From Hirundichthys speculiger (taxonomy: Eukaryota > Chordata > Actinopteri > Beloniformes > Exocoetidae), in contig JAGFBZ010000855.1 of NCBI GenBank assembly GCA_018398805.1, positions 682,001 through 746,000 on the forward strand: a DNA stretch of 64,000 nucleotides, in the 5' to 3' direction. Below, piece by piece: positions 1 to 12,176 of the stretch; position 1 is the first letter of the stretch; each line of letters begins with the position of its first letter. Position numbers and translations under genes: made by a program. The notes beneath the pieces were generated by a model. It was not told where the DNA came from, made no database searches, and saw only the letters and a list, made by a program, of their open reading frames with translations.

Positions 1-188
1 GTCCCAAGATAGCAGTGTCATGAACAAGCAGTGGCTCATTCTTTGTGTGTTAGTTGGCACAGTAAACTTCTTCTGGCTGAAAAGAAAGACTAAGACAGTG
101 AAATAAATATAAGGCCAACTGTGGGGAAATGAAGTTCAGTTCATCCAAAGTATGTGTGCTAATTGTTCTTTTGTTTTTTTTTTCCTAG

Positions 189-1651
189 CCTGGAGGGAGA
201 ATTGCTCTGATACCCCCCAGCAGGCCAAGATAACTGAGAGAGCATGTCACCCTGGATGGTATTCTTTTTATCTCACCTTGAAGGACCAAGAAGATCTACA
301 AAGGAGACGCTTGTCTATTTTAAAGTGAAAACAGGATCCCTGGAAGGTTCAACAACATGAAATAATAGAGCAAGGTCTATTAATTTTGAACTGCCTGTGG
401 ATTACCTGTGTCTGCACTCTGCTAGTGCCTGCGGTATGTTGATGCAAAGCAGAAGCCAACTTTGATCGACTCAGCTTGAGGGCTTTATGAATTTTCAACC
501 GACTTTTCTGCCACAGTGATTTTGTATTTTGTTTTTAAGGGAAATATTTCACTGTGTTGATTCAGGGATTTGTGCTCTTTCTATGATGCAGCTGCACTAT
601 CAGTGTTTTTGTTTACATGTCCAGCAACCTGGTTGTAACTGGATATTTTTAACGATCCTGGTTATGTGTTGCACATTTTATTCTGCTTTGAGGATCCGGG
701 AAAATTGTGTATCCTGAATTTATAATAACTGAATATACTACTTGAAGCGTTCTGATAGAAACCAGAATGCTGAAGCATGCAAACAACCTGGATACTTATA
801 TGACCATGTATGCAGAAAAAAAAACAAAAACTAAAAACCAGGATATTAATGAGAATGTAAACACATTCATTGCTGCAAATATATTATCTGTTACTATTCT
901 CTCGTATTTTGCCAACCTTGGTACTGCCTTAAAATAATAATATAAATGGATTTTGAAATGTTATTCAGACACTGAGTAGATTATAAAACAATCTGTCTTT
1001 GGGATTTGTAAAAGACTCTCAACTAGTCCTACTGACACTTAGACTGAAAGAGATACAAAACAGCCACTGTGAAGGTACCATTTGAGGTAGTTCTGTGCCA
1101 CATTTCAGTGTCAAATTGTTAGTAATTTTGTATCTCTTTAAAACAATCATCTTACATTATTGTATTGCATCCAAAATTGTAGTTTTATTTTTCTTTGTTG
1201 CCATTTTGTGCCTTTGGTTAGTTTGCATTGCTTTTGGTCTTGTGTATTTTACTGTTATTTTGTGTCTCTTTCTGATTGTTCTCTATCTCGTTATCATCTC
1301 ATTTTGGTTGTTTTGTGTTTCTTACTGAAGCCCAGTGTTTCCTGGGCCCTCGTCTTATTCAGTAATCTGTCCTCAGCATTGACTTGGGCACTTTAGATAT
1401 TTGCTAAAATGGACACATGAAAACTTTTTTTTTTCTTTCTTGGGCTTCTTTTGTACTCACCCATTGTCGCTCAACTTTGTGCGACTGAACATGTACCTGT
1501 ACCTGACATCTTGATTGTAATTATTTTAGATATTTCATATTTACCCACATTAAGATTGGGGATATAGGGAAATTCTGCCTTGACTTTTTTAATATTTTCT
1601 AAATATTATCGAGATTTTTCTTTTTGTGTTTAAAATCCATCTTAAAATAAA
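189..1651 (+). other. possible terminal exon and 3' UTR of an unidentified upstream gene
   Basis: A strong 3' splice site (branch-like ctaat, long T-rich tract, cctag) ends at 188. Read from 189, one frame gives a 14-residue tail (PGGRIALIPPSRPR) and a TAA at 231-233. About 1.4 kb of non-coding, T-rich sequence follows and contains an AATAAA at 1646-1651. This pattern fits the last exon and 3' UTR of a gene entering from the left. I do not recognise the tail. The other two frames after the splice site give a 6-residue and a roughly 45-residue tail, so the frame is not certain, and the splice site may be a chance match. Confidence 0.35.
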
Positions 1652-1724
1652 CGTGAACTGTTATAAGTGTTCATTTTTCTTCCCCTTTACACCTGGACAC
1701 GTTCGTTGCCATAGTTCATCAATG

Positions 1725-1737
1725 GTCGCCTAGCAAC
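1725..1737 (+). promoter_or_regulatory. X-box (RFX binding site) of spef1
   Basis: The sequence GTCGCC-T-AGCAAC fits the RFX X-box consensus (GTNRCC, 0-3 nt spacer, RGYAAC). It lies about 90 bp upstream of the spef1 ATG. A half-site-like cgttgcc at about 1704 precedes it. RFX2/RFX3 bind such motifs in promoters of motile-cilium genes, which agrees with the product of spef1. The motif is seen directly; binding is inferred. Confidence 0.75.
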
Positions 1738-1828
1738 GAACCAAACATCCTGTGGTGGAGAGAAGCTAACTATTCTAACTGTTTTAATCTTTATAAACTA
1801 TTCAGAGGCAGACGCGGTTTTAAGACTA

Positions 1829-4800
1829 ATGGATCGAGAACTTAACGATGACGAAATGCAGGATTTGTTCGCATGGATAGACAAAATACCTCTCTCCAGG
1901 GCCAAAAGAAACATTTCAAGAGACTTCAGTGATGGAGGTAGTACATCTATAAGCTTTTGCTTATGCTAGCAGTCCACAGAGAGCTCGTGACCAAACAAGC
2001 AACAGGAGTAATATGACCTCGAAGTTATTTGTCACGCATATCTCCATCTACAATAATCCCATTTAAATGTTTACATAGTTTATCGGCTCAAATGTCTGTT
2101 TGTTTACTTATTTACTTGTGAGCTGACTGCGTCTGGACCCTCCGCAGTGATGGCGGCCGAGGTGGCCAAACATTTCCTCCCAAAACTCGTTGACCTGCAC
2201 AACTATATTCCTGCAAACTCCACACAGCAGAAGATTGGTAACTGGAACCTGCTCAACAGGCAAGACACCGGTCATGTTTTACTCTTAGTGTTTTTTTTTT
2301 ATTATTATTTTTTATTATCATTATTATTATTATTTAATCATATAAGATCTATCAGAAGATGGCTACACTCATGGACTGAGGACTAAACTGTATCCACAAC
2401 CCTGGTGATAATTATTAATACTCGTTTGAATAAAATGCTTAGAATATTTTCTGAAAAAAAGACTAACTCATAATCTTTACGAAAGAAACATCAGAGTGGT
2501 CACTTGAGCTGAATAACTAATGAATAATTGATTGTAGATCATAAAAACGGGGCTATAAATATTTCCACTTTATTTTTCATGAGAGCAAAGAGCCCTTTCA
2601 AAAGCATCTAAAAATGCCTTATCATAAAACATAACTACTCCCAAGTCCACAAGACAATTCTAAAAGATTTTGAAAACCTAGATTCAACCCTTCACACAGT
2701 TATGAAGAAGTGTCATAAAATAAATTAATGTTAAAGGTCAGAACACAAATAAAATACTTGTAAAAAAAAAAAAAAAAAAAAAAAAACAGTAATATGCCTG
2801 AACTTAGTTTGATGAAAGAGCTATGTGAAGTTTCATAAAATGAATGAATGAACAAAATCAAATAATAACGCAGGACAAAGACATCCAAAGAGCTTCAGGC
2901 TCACCTGGTACAAACCAAAGTGTTGTTTTCAGCCTCCACCATGCTCTCTACACTGGACCAAGTTTGACTCGATGATGGAAAGCCAAAGAGGATACCAGTT
3001 TGGAATGAAATACATAAAGGAAGACCGCTGTTTGCAGCAATTACTTTAAGTATGGTACACGATGTCTGGAATTAAATGCTTTGTGGACAAGAGAATACCA
3101 AAGCAAAGATTTTTAAGAGAGAGAAAACAAAATATGTATAGTAAAAGATAGTAGAGGTTATATTATGGTGTGGGGACTGCTTTGTTATCCCTTGAACTGC
3201 AGGCAATGGTAACATCAAAAGAATTATATATATTTTAAAAAAAATCACAAAGACATTTCAGAGTGAAATGTGTAACACGAACTATGCTTGAAATAATGTC
3301 TTTGGTCTTTCAGGAGGACAGTAACTTGAAGTTCACAAAACAATGGTTGAAAAGAAATAAATGTACAGTACTGTTTTATACCTTATGCCAGCTAATTAAC
3401 CAAAAACCAACTGAGTTGCGGAAACTACCAGCAGATGGGTCCAAGATGTTTCACAGTGGCTATGAGGAGCATTTATGGGTTGCTGTCAGTGGCTTAGTAT
3501 TAGTGTAAACTGTCTATTAATTTGTGCGGGAGATATTTTGAGTTTGAAGTATGTCATCATGATGGAAAATAGGTTGGAGAAAATTGTCAAAAATTCCATC
3601 AAGTTGTGAAAAGATGAAACCCATGACCAGAAAATGTTGCTCAGCAGCTGAAAAGAAAATGCAATTCTTAACATGTGAATTGAGAACATTCCTACACAAA
3701 CACATTGTCCTCACAAGGTTATCTCTCCTGTTAATGTCTCTTGATAGAAATCATACACATTGTTTGCAGTCTTGGTTTTTTAGTAAGGGTTTACTGCTAA
3801 CAGTAAACATAAACCTTTGCTGGGCCTCTTCATCTGATTATGAAAACACTTTGTTATGCACCTATTCATCCTCTCCTTTGGCACTGGTATGGCACCAAAC
3901 CATCTGTACAGATTTATGAAACGAGACAGTAAACATAGCAGGACCCGTGGGCTCATCAGTAACTCAAACACAATCTGCTTTTCCCTTGTCTAGACCATTA
4001 GAAACATGTGCTTTTTTTTTCTCCTTCTGTATGAATAGGAAGGTGTTTTCCAAGTTGGATTTTCATGTGCCCGAGGAAACAGTGAAGAGGATTGTACTGA
4101 GCACTGCTGGAGCAATAGTGCCTGTATTGAGTGCCCTCAGGGAGAAGATAGATAAGAAACTGGAGGACATAATGAACAATACACGAGTGTGTACTTAGAC
4201 ATATTTACAGACCTACAAGTCACCTTTGATTTGAGAGATAATTACAAAAGATGCATTATAATGCCGTGACTCCCCTCATTTTAACCAGTTTTCTCTTTTT
4301 TATTTAGAATTTGGACTACTATGACACCAGGAATCAGGAGAAACGTCAGCCAGGTGGAGTTGCTATTTCTTTTTATCTCTTTTATTTCTTTACCAAAATC
4401 TCTTCAAGTGAATTAATAAGTAAAAAAAAACGTAGTATTTATTGATTTACATGGCCTTGCAGCACATCACTGGACAATAATGAAGTTTTCGAAACAAAAT
4501 TGTTACATTAGTGAGATTAGGTGGATTAGAGAAACTGAAACTGCTGAATTAATACAAATGCATACAAAAACACATGCATACTTGTGTTGGTTTATTTTGA
4601 GGAAAATGTTTCATGACAATGCTAAAATTTGGCTTTTTTTAGCACTGGAGAAGTGTGTATAATTTTGGATTTTTTTGGAGTGATACTGTCTATGATTTTT
4701 AGCTGACAGACACAATGTCAGCATCATCCAAATGACACATTTTTTAGTGTCTTAGAGAATCATATATTGACTGCTGTCAGTGCTGATTCTGTTTTTTTTC

Positions 4801-6126
4801 CCCTCTTGCCTGGTCTGATCTTGTCAGCGTCTGTGGCTTGCTAACAGCTTCAGAGATATCAGTGACTTAAACATGCCTCCTTTTAAAAGCATCAGAAAGA
4901 AATTGGTGATATGTGGTCTCTTCCATTTCTCACACTTCCCTGAAACCAGGCTATGAAGCTGACCTCAGACCAGCACCTCCTCCCTCTGCTTTTCCTCTTC
5001 CGTATGAACCCTATCCACTATCAGCTACAGGACTAAGGTCTTCTTATCACTTCCCAACATCCAGATGACTTCTATCACAAACCTAAGCTCTGCACTGCTG
5101 ACTCAAAGCCAAATCTCTTTTCTCTTTTTTTCTGTTTTTTTATCTGTCTTCCTTGTTTCAATCACTTTCTGCTTGTAGTCTTCACCTGCCTGCTTCTAAT
5201 CCTAAAATCTTTACTTTAGCCGTGTCCCGAAAACTTTTCAGAGAAATCTCTGTTGGTATTTAAATGTCAAATATTTTTTTAGGTATTCTTATTTCACTTC
5301 ACATTATAGTTGGAAAAACATACCTTTGCTTTGATTTTTAAGAAATTCCTCAGACTGAAGCAAAACTTCTGGCTCAACTAGCAGAAATGGAAAAAGAAGA
5401 GAAGAGCATGCTAAAAGTGTATGTACAACCAAAAGGTTTATTTTAATTCAAATTAAATGAATCCACAGCAATGTTTAAAGATAGTTTTTGCTGCTTTCCA
5501 TTCTGACTTTACAGGAAACCACACCACGTAGTGAAGTTTTATTCAGACGTAGACCCTACTTTCCGGCTAATCCTGCAGGAAAAAGAGCAAGCAGTCCTGG
5601 CTTTGCAGCAAACTGTGGAGGTACACACAAACACACTCTCTCACACACTCTGCTGACTAGTAAAATATGTGCAAACAAAGCCCCCTTCCATTTTCCTGAT
5701 CTGTAGGGGAAAAGTTTTGTCATCCAGACTCACCACCTTTAACATTGTTACATTAGCTTGTGTGTGTGTGTGTATGTGTGTGTGGCTCATACATATGTGT
5801 CACACCCTGTGTCAGCAGTGGTCAGTGAGTCAGTATCAACAGAGCGGATATGAACCTTTTTTCTTTTCCTTCTTTCACCACATGTTCAAGGAAATAAAAA
5901 CGCAAGAATGATGATACATGAGTGCGACTTCTTCTTTGAGGAGTTTGAGTTTGTTTTTTTTTTCCGAAAGAAACTCTTGTTTAACCTTCCAATTTTGCAT
6001 CCTTGTGTGTAGATCCTGCAGATAAAAGTAAACAAGTTGGAGCATCTGTTGCACTTGAAAGACATGCGTATTGAAGATCTCACGCGGCACCTGGACCTGT
6101 ACAAAGCCAAAGGCAACACACCCTAA
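1829..6126 (+). CDS. spef1: sperm flagellar protein 1 (CLAMP), CH-domain microtubule protein
   Basis: Seven coding exons: 1829-1937, 2148-2259, 4039-4186, 4308-4353, 5343-5418, 5515-5620, 6013-6126; 711 nt, 236 aa, the length I recall for human SPEF1. All junction phases agree. The N-terminal ~110 residues form a calponin-homology domain with family signatures (LFAWIDKIPLSR, ISRDFSDGV, NYIPANS, KLDFHVP). The middle is Glu/Lys-rich, and the C-terminal exon encodes an amphipathic coiled-coil helix (QIKVNKLEHLLHLKDMRIEDL). The protein bundles microtubules in the central apparatus of motile cilia and in planar-polarised epithelia. Intron 2 (2260-4038) starts with GC, not GT: only AACAG|gcaaga keeps the frame. 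It carries a Tc1 fossil. The stop codon overlaps AATAAA at 6125-6130. The spata4-like paralogue is less likely because the coiled-coil tail matches SPEF1. Confidence 0.93.
2762..2786. repeat. A homopolymer
   Basis: A run of about 25 A residues in spef1 intron 2. It may be the tail of a retroposed fragment; no flanking element was recognised. Confidence 0.6.
2875..3510 (+). pseudogene. Tc1-like transposase fossil in spef1 intron 2
   Basis: Conceptual translation with several frameshifts and stops shows Tc1 transposase landmarks in order: KELQAHL near 2889, LDQV, a damaged VLWCGD region (VKHGGGSVMFWG in intact relatives) near 3165, and an FQEDSNLKFTKQWLKRN segment near 3310-3355 that corresponds to the QQDNDPKHTA/WL motif of Tc1 elements. 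Clear terminal repeats were not found. It is an inactive relic. Confidence 0.6.
5757..5784. repeat. (TG)n microsatellite
   Basis: Imperfect TG dinucleotide array in spef1 intron 6. Confidence 0.7.
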
Positions 6127-6130
6127 TAAA
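6125..6130 (+). terminator. polyadenylation signal overlapping the spef1 stop codon
   Basis: The sequence CCC TAA TAAA contains a perfect AATAAA whose first two bases are the last two bases of the TAA stop. If used, it would give a 3' UTR of only 15-30 nt. Later AATAAA-like hexamers occur near 6880, so a longer mRNA is possible. Confidence 0.5.
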
Positions 6131-8060
6131 CACACGTACATCAACTATATGTAACTCACATTAACACACGGAGAGCCTGAAGCTGTCTTGTAAGTAAAGT
6201 GTGTTTATGTGAAGAGAGGTTTTTAGTCATCTCAGCTTTGTCACTTACACCATTCATACCAAAAGTAAAAATCTGACGGTTTATATAAAATGAAAGTATA
6301 ATTTTGTGCAAAAGTCTTACCAACACATAGTCGTTGTTTTAGTAAAATTTTAATGACATCCATATTCCTTTTTGAATTCTCTGACAAATACAAACAGTAA
6401 ATCGAAGAACCTGGCCATCTTAAATATAAGTAGAATGGAATCTTAATTAGTACTGCAAACATCTGTATCAGACAGTCTCCTTAAGAAATTAAAGAAAGAG
6501 TTCAATCTGGGTTTGGTTTTGAGGGAAAGTCACACTAAATACTGACTTTTGCATGTAGAGTCATTTTGTTCTGGATATTATGTGGTTTTTATTTTGTGTA
6601 CATATTAACTAGAGGTGGACTAATATGGGGTCCTGCGATGGACTGACAACCTGTCCAGGGTGTACCCCTGCCTTTTGCCCAACGAGAGCTGGGATAGACT
6701 CCAGCAGATCCCTATGTCCCTACATAGGACTAAACAGGTGTGGATGATGGATGGATGGATGGATGGACTGATATAGGAATTTTTCCTATGGCCAATGACA
6801 GATATTAAAAACGGCTAATAATCGGCCCACCAATTGATTCATCTAGCTCTGAAAATATTACAGTATTTTCTGCTTGCATTGTAATAAAGCGTGCAAATTA
6901 GTATGGAAGGTCATTAAAACTTTGACAAACCAACAAAACTTGAGTTATACTCTATTTAATTTTTGAGGAAGAGTGTTTATCCTGTATATGTGTGTTTTTC
7001 TTTCATCGTATACATATATCTTACAGTTGTCTTTATACAGACTATAACATTTGATTGTCACCTATGTAGATCAACTAACCACTTCCACAGTTTCCTTAAA
7101 AATTACCTCATTGCATTAAAAAAAACCCAAAAAACAGAAGCTCTGACTTGACTTCCAGTCAGTCAACTTCTAATCACGCAGTTGTTGTGATACGTGTATT
7201 TACGTCACTTCTTTTAATGCTGTAAAATTCTGTGTAACTGTTCAGAGATCAAGCACAGTTATGAATGACTCAGTTTGCACTTTTTTACAGAATGAGTTTG
7301 AGAATGAACGTAACAATGAAACTAACAGATTGACCAAATATAGCTGAGTATTCTTCGCCCAGCAGCCACAAGATCCACAACCCAACACACACAACCAGTG
7401 GTTTGTGTGTTCAGTCACTCATTTGCTCAAGGTCAAAATGACTTTAAATAAAACCTATAAGACTCTTAAAGAGATAGACCTATATAACAGGCCACCTAAT
7501 TAATTAAATTAGGAAATCAATAACATATTAATTTCACAGGTAAGTTAGTCTTGTATAGCATTTTTTTCCCTAACAAAATAAGCACAGATGAAATAAGAAA
7601 GAAAGAATAAGAAAACAAAGAGCATTCACAGTATCTACTCATAAAAAAAGTAATCCTTCAGTCTTCACATGTGACTCATTATCATCATGTGGTGACATAT
7701 GCCTTTGCAGAGACCCAGCCCTTCGTCTGTATTTTCTAATTTTCTTCTTATTTTGTTTTGTTCTGGATGTTTTTGAAGTGCAGCCTTTGAGCAGTGGGTG
7801 TGTTGCCACAAGCCCAATAACACTGCACTGAAAGTGAGGACAAGCAGGTGACTTTACTGCTTCATCGCTCTTCTCTACTTTCTATGCAAAGAGCTGCAGG
7901 GCTGTTTGTCTGTTTGACTGGGTGATGCTGCTTCAGCAGAGACAAGTCAGCTTGTTATTCACACAGAATCAATGTAACACCATCCTGGAGAGTTGCACCA
8001 GCAGGTTGTGGGAATGTGAGGGACTGTTTGTATGTCCTCCTGCAAGGAAATAATCACTTT

Positions 8061-8092
<32 letters not shown>

Positions 8093-10020
8093 TTAATGCC
8101 TCTGAGTACCTTTTTTTTCTGCCTTTCACCTAACTTTCTTGAACAGCACTGGTTTCCTCTCTCTCTTTCCCTCTCTTGGTGCCATCTTACCAATTACAAA
8201 GTAAAATCAGAAAAATTATAAATTAAATTATAAACTATATACTAAATTAGTGATTGTAGGGATGAGTCCACCAATTTTCTTGATGTTTCCTCTATCATGG
8301 CTAACTTTAAAACCAGCAGGAATAACAAAATAAGTAACGTTTTGCCATTATCTGGTCATTTACATACATAAATTGTGATCTATAGTAAACAAACTACTCT
8401 GAAATATGTCAAATTTTGATTTGATAGGGTTTTTGAAGATTTTTTTCAGCTAATGTAACAGACTCAATACAGAGAGCTTTGCAAAAATTTAGGGCACAGA
8501 AAGTAAAATGACCGAAGTGTCTGAAAAACAAGTTGGCAATACTTTTTTTTTATTAAGGCTGAGGGGATTTACAAGAGACTTGGCTTAATATAAATAAAGA
8601 ACCCAAAAATGAGGCAGCAGAGGCTGAATCCAACAGTTCCAACTCACATGTATATGCTCTTTTGACTCATTTTTAAAATGCTTCTCATAGATTTTAATGC
8701 AGGATTTATGTCTAGTGTTTGTAATTTAAGTCCATCTTAAATTTAGGGGTCTCTTCCTTAACTCAATGCAACTCTTTGGATATCATCAGGCTTTTTTTCC
8801 CCACAGAAATGAAGAATATGTTTTCACAGCCTGAACACTGCTCGCCATGTAAATTAACTTTTTAATGTGCTCCTTAATGCATTATCCTTAAATATCATGC
8901 ACAAATATGGTATACAGGAAGTAAGCACAGACAGACTGACCAAAATGTGCATAAATGACACATTAAACACAGTTTTGAGGATCACCACAGAAATATAAAG
9001 TTATTTGCACTGTGAGAAATGGTAGGAAATGGTGCCAACACACACACAAGATGAGAATGTGAGAGAAAACTGGAGAATAGAGCACTGCTCTGCCAGTGAT
9101 GATTCATGTCTGTGTCACACTGCTGTTATGGGGCTGCATTTACTCAAAGATGAGGTTCCACACCCTTTTATCTCTGGGGAGGGACATATCCAGGAAGGTG
9201 TCAGTGTAAGATGGATAGTGGGTGATATGATGTGGGAAGATCAGGGACAAAAGGAAGGGGAGAAAAAAAAGTGATGTCCAATCAGGAAGCTGCAAAAGCT
9301 GACCTTCACCTCACTTCCCATAGGAGTGCAGATTCAAACTTGCTCAGTTTATAGCCAGAGTCCGACACCAAATTAGACCACCCAATTAAATGAGCACGAA
9401 CCAACAAATTTACAAAAGATATATTTGCTTCAGTACTTAAAAATAAATAAGTTAATTTCCTCTCCTTTTTTGAGCACATTTCTTTCAAGAAAATTCTGAT
9501 GCTAATCAAACATTAAAATATTATCCTCCCCAAGGAAGTAAATGTTCAGGGTTCATCTGATAAATGGGACCAGAGATCTCCACGGGCCCTGACAGGCCAG
9601 AAGAGGCCTCATCTGATCATTAGCTTGCACACAGTAGATAGCCTTTGTAGTATGACACAGTGATCTGAAGATTTACAGTGTAGAGTTGCTTTTTTGATAT
9701 TTACAACATACGGTGTGGATGAGAACAATGCTGCACTGTGCGATAGTGTTTATAGGTTAGTGCTCAGTCACCCCCACACTTCCATGAACACTCAGCCAAT
9801 AAAATAAATGGCAAGCCTACACATGCACAAGCTCTTTTGGACTTAAATGCTGAGATTTCAACATATACTGTGAAAGAGCTTCACAAGTCAATTCAGTTCT
9901 TAGTTAAGCCATTTGAAAACTGAGTATTTACACCATACCTGACTAACTTGGTCTTTGCTTACCCCCTACTGGTAATCAAGTGTACTACACCATGACCAAC
10001 CACACACGCACATCAGTGCA
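6131..10020. other. intergenic region between the convergent spef1 and erlin1
   Basis: I see no exon with family resemblance here. The only recognised repeat is a LINE-type tail at 6625-6775. A poly-A run lies at about 8061-8078. The remainder is AT-rich, with only short random open frames. Confidence 0.55.
6625..6775 (+). repeat. LINE (L2-type) 3' tail with (ATGG)n end
   Basis: The stretch reads like the widespread teleost tail: cgatggactgacaacctgtc, cagggtgtacccctgcc, gagctgggatagactccagc, ending in a GATG/ATGG tetranucleotide array at about 6745-6767. This is the usual 3' end of L2-clade LINEs and of SINEs that share their tail. It is a 5'-truncated fossil. Confidence 0.75.
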
Positions 10021-12176
10021 GAGGAGAGGTACCAAAATAGGTTTTTATTTCACATAAGAACATTGTCAAAACTTGAAAGCAGTTTTTATATAAACCTTTA
10101 AAAACAAGAAGACAATGTTTACATTTCACAGATTGTACAAAAATCTTGCCAAAAAAAAAAAAAATTAACTAATTCATTCTCACATTTTGCTTCTTTTATT
10201 TGAGCCAACCACCAAAATCCCACAAAAATAGTGCGACCGTTAACTGTCATTTTGGAAGTCACATAAACAGCACATTTTCAAAACACAAGTAGTGTGCACT
10301 GCTATTTCTCAGCAAGAATGCAAGTAGAACTTTTTGTTTGATAAGAATCAATGAACCTGCAAAATATGGACTAAAATCTGCGTGCAAATGTGCGCCAACT
10401 CATTAAGGCTTGAATTCTGAATAGTGGAAGTATTTCAAAGTCTGTGAAACCAAGGACTGAACAAAATGCAAAAACTTTAATACATTTAAAAACTAGCACC
10501 AACTTACATCCTGTTTAAACCCAAACAATATCAACCTTTATTTCCTAGGAGAATAATTATGGTGAAGAATAAAATGTTGTCACAAAAAGCAAAGATTAAA
10601 CAAGTTTTAAACGTAGTTACTGTTGTTGAAGCTGCATGTTGCCCTTAAACCCTTGAAAACCTCTGTAACTACAGTCATGAACAAAGACTGGGTAATTTTC
10701 CAGTAAATCATTTTTTGAATAGCAGAAAGAAAAAAAAATTAAACTTAAGACAGTTACAAAATTTTATTTTAATTAATTCTGCCATGGCAAGCAATTTTCA
10801 ATGTCACAGATAACTGTCAATGAAGTGCATCATTACAAATGAGTGATGCAATCAAACGGACAGCCTAACATGCCTGTAGGACTCACAATTGTTTTACTTT
10901 AATTCATTTTATTTTAATTTGAGATTAAACCATAGCAGTGTGTATAATCAAACCAAATTTACTGATCTATTTTGAATTTAGGAGAGAATATACTCTGGCC
11001 AACAACAAGCAGCTGTCTTATTAAAATAAAATACACTTCCTGAGAATTTACATTTAACCACTTCTGAATAAGCTGAGAGATGGCAGACCGTCACATACCA
11101 TTAATCATGTGAATCAAGCAAGCTACTCCCACATGCATAGTCCCGACAAATCAAAACCGAAAAAAAAAAAAAAAAAAAAAACCCTCTTGCTAACTTCTCA
11201 ACATTTACAGTGTAGTGACCCACTGTAAAAGTTTTGCTCTTGAATTCTCATATAAAACAGTTAATTATTTGCAAAATCAGATCTTCCTTGATTTTTCCCA
11301 CTCTGCTCCAAAGAAAATTCTGGAGAAGTCAGCATCTCAGTAATAGCAGAAAACAGCAGCAGATAAACTACAAAACTAGCCGTCATTCATCCCATTTCAC
11401 TGCAATCAAAATTAAAATCTTCCAGAGCATGTTGAATTCGAGCTACACGGAAATGAGGATGGCTTCCATGAAGAGACCAAACCCTGCTGTGATCACTACA
11501 TCTGTAATGCCAAAACTTCTGTATTTAACCTGTCGAGGTGTCAAAGGTTCAGTATGAGCATTGCTGCATGTGAGGTTTGAATGATCCTCACACAAACTCA
11601 CAGAAAGAAAACAGCTAACTAGTGACTCAGTGCAAGAAAAGATGGCACAAAAATTACTTATTACCCTTAGACATTCACATTATCCATTCAGCTTTTAATT
11701 AGTGTCACCTGTCAGATTCCAGTGCAGCTAAATCAGAAGTTCATTCTCAAAAAAAAAAAATCAAAATTCTTCCTCTCACACACACAACAATGAATGCATT
11801 TCCAAAAGCAAAATTAAGCACTGCAACAGTAAAAAAGACAAAAACAAAACAAAAAAGAAACATGTAAAGTAGGGCGACTACTTGCTGTCACCTTCCCAGG
11901 CATTTGCTTTCTTATGATTTGGATTATAAACTATGGCATCGTTCCCACTCTTTAAGTTTGTTTTTCTTCGATGAGTGGAGCATTAACTTTCCTTTTTATC
12001 CTAACCCTCCTACCACTCTCTTTATCCTTCTTTTATCTTTATTCACTCTTTGCAGTTTACATTTAAGACTGAAGTGTGCTGTTCACCAAATTAGCTGCAA
12101 AGCTACCCCACCCATCATCTTCAGTGACAAGCCCTCATTGGGCTCTCTCATTCTGTGCAGAAGCAGATCTGTCAAC
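10021..12176 (-). other. probable erlin1 3' UTR with polyadenylation signal
   Basis: Downstream (minus strand) of the erlin1 stop there is about 2.1 kb with no recognised transposon. It ends at a minus-strand AATAAA (+ strand TTTATT at 10044-10049). A/T-rich patches and a run of about 20 A at 11159-11180 occur inside. Extent is inferred from the signal only; earlier TTTATT hexamers could give shorter forms. Confidence 0.45.

Noticed and set aside
6963..9509. Short open frames between spef1 and erlin1 as exons
   Set aside because: No splice-site pairs, no family resemblance and codon content typical of random AT-rich DNA.
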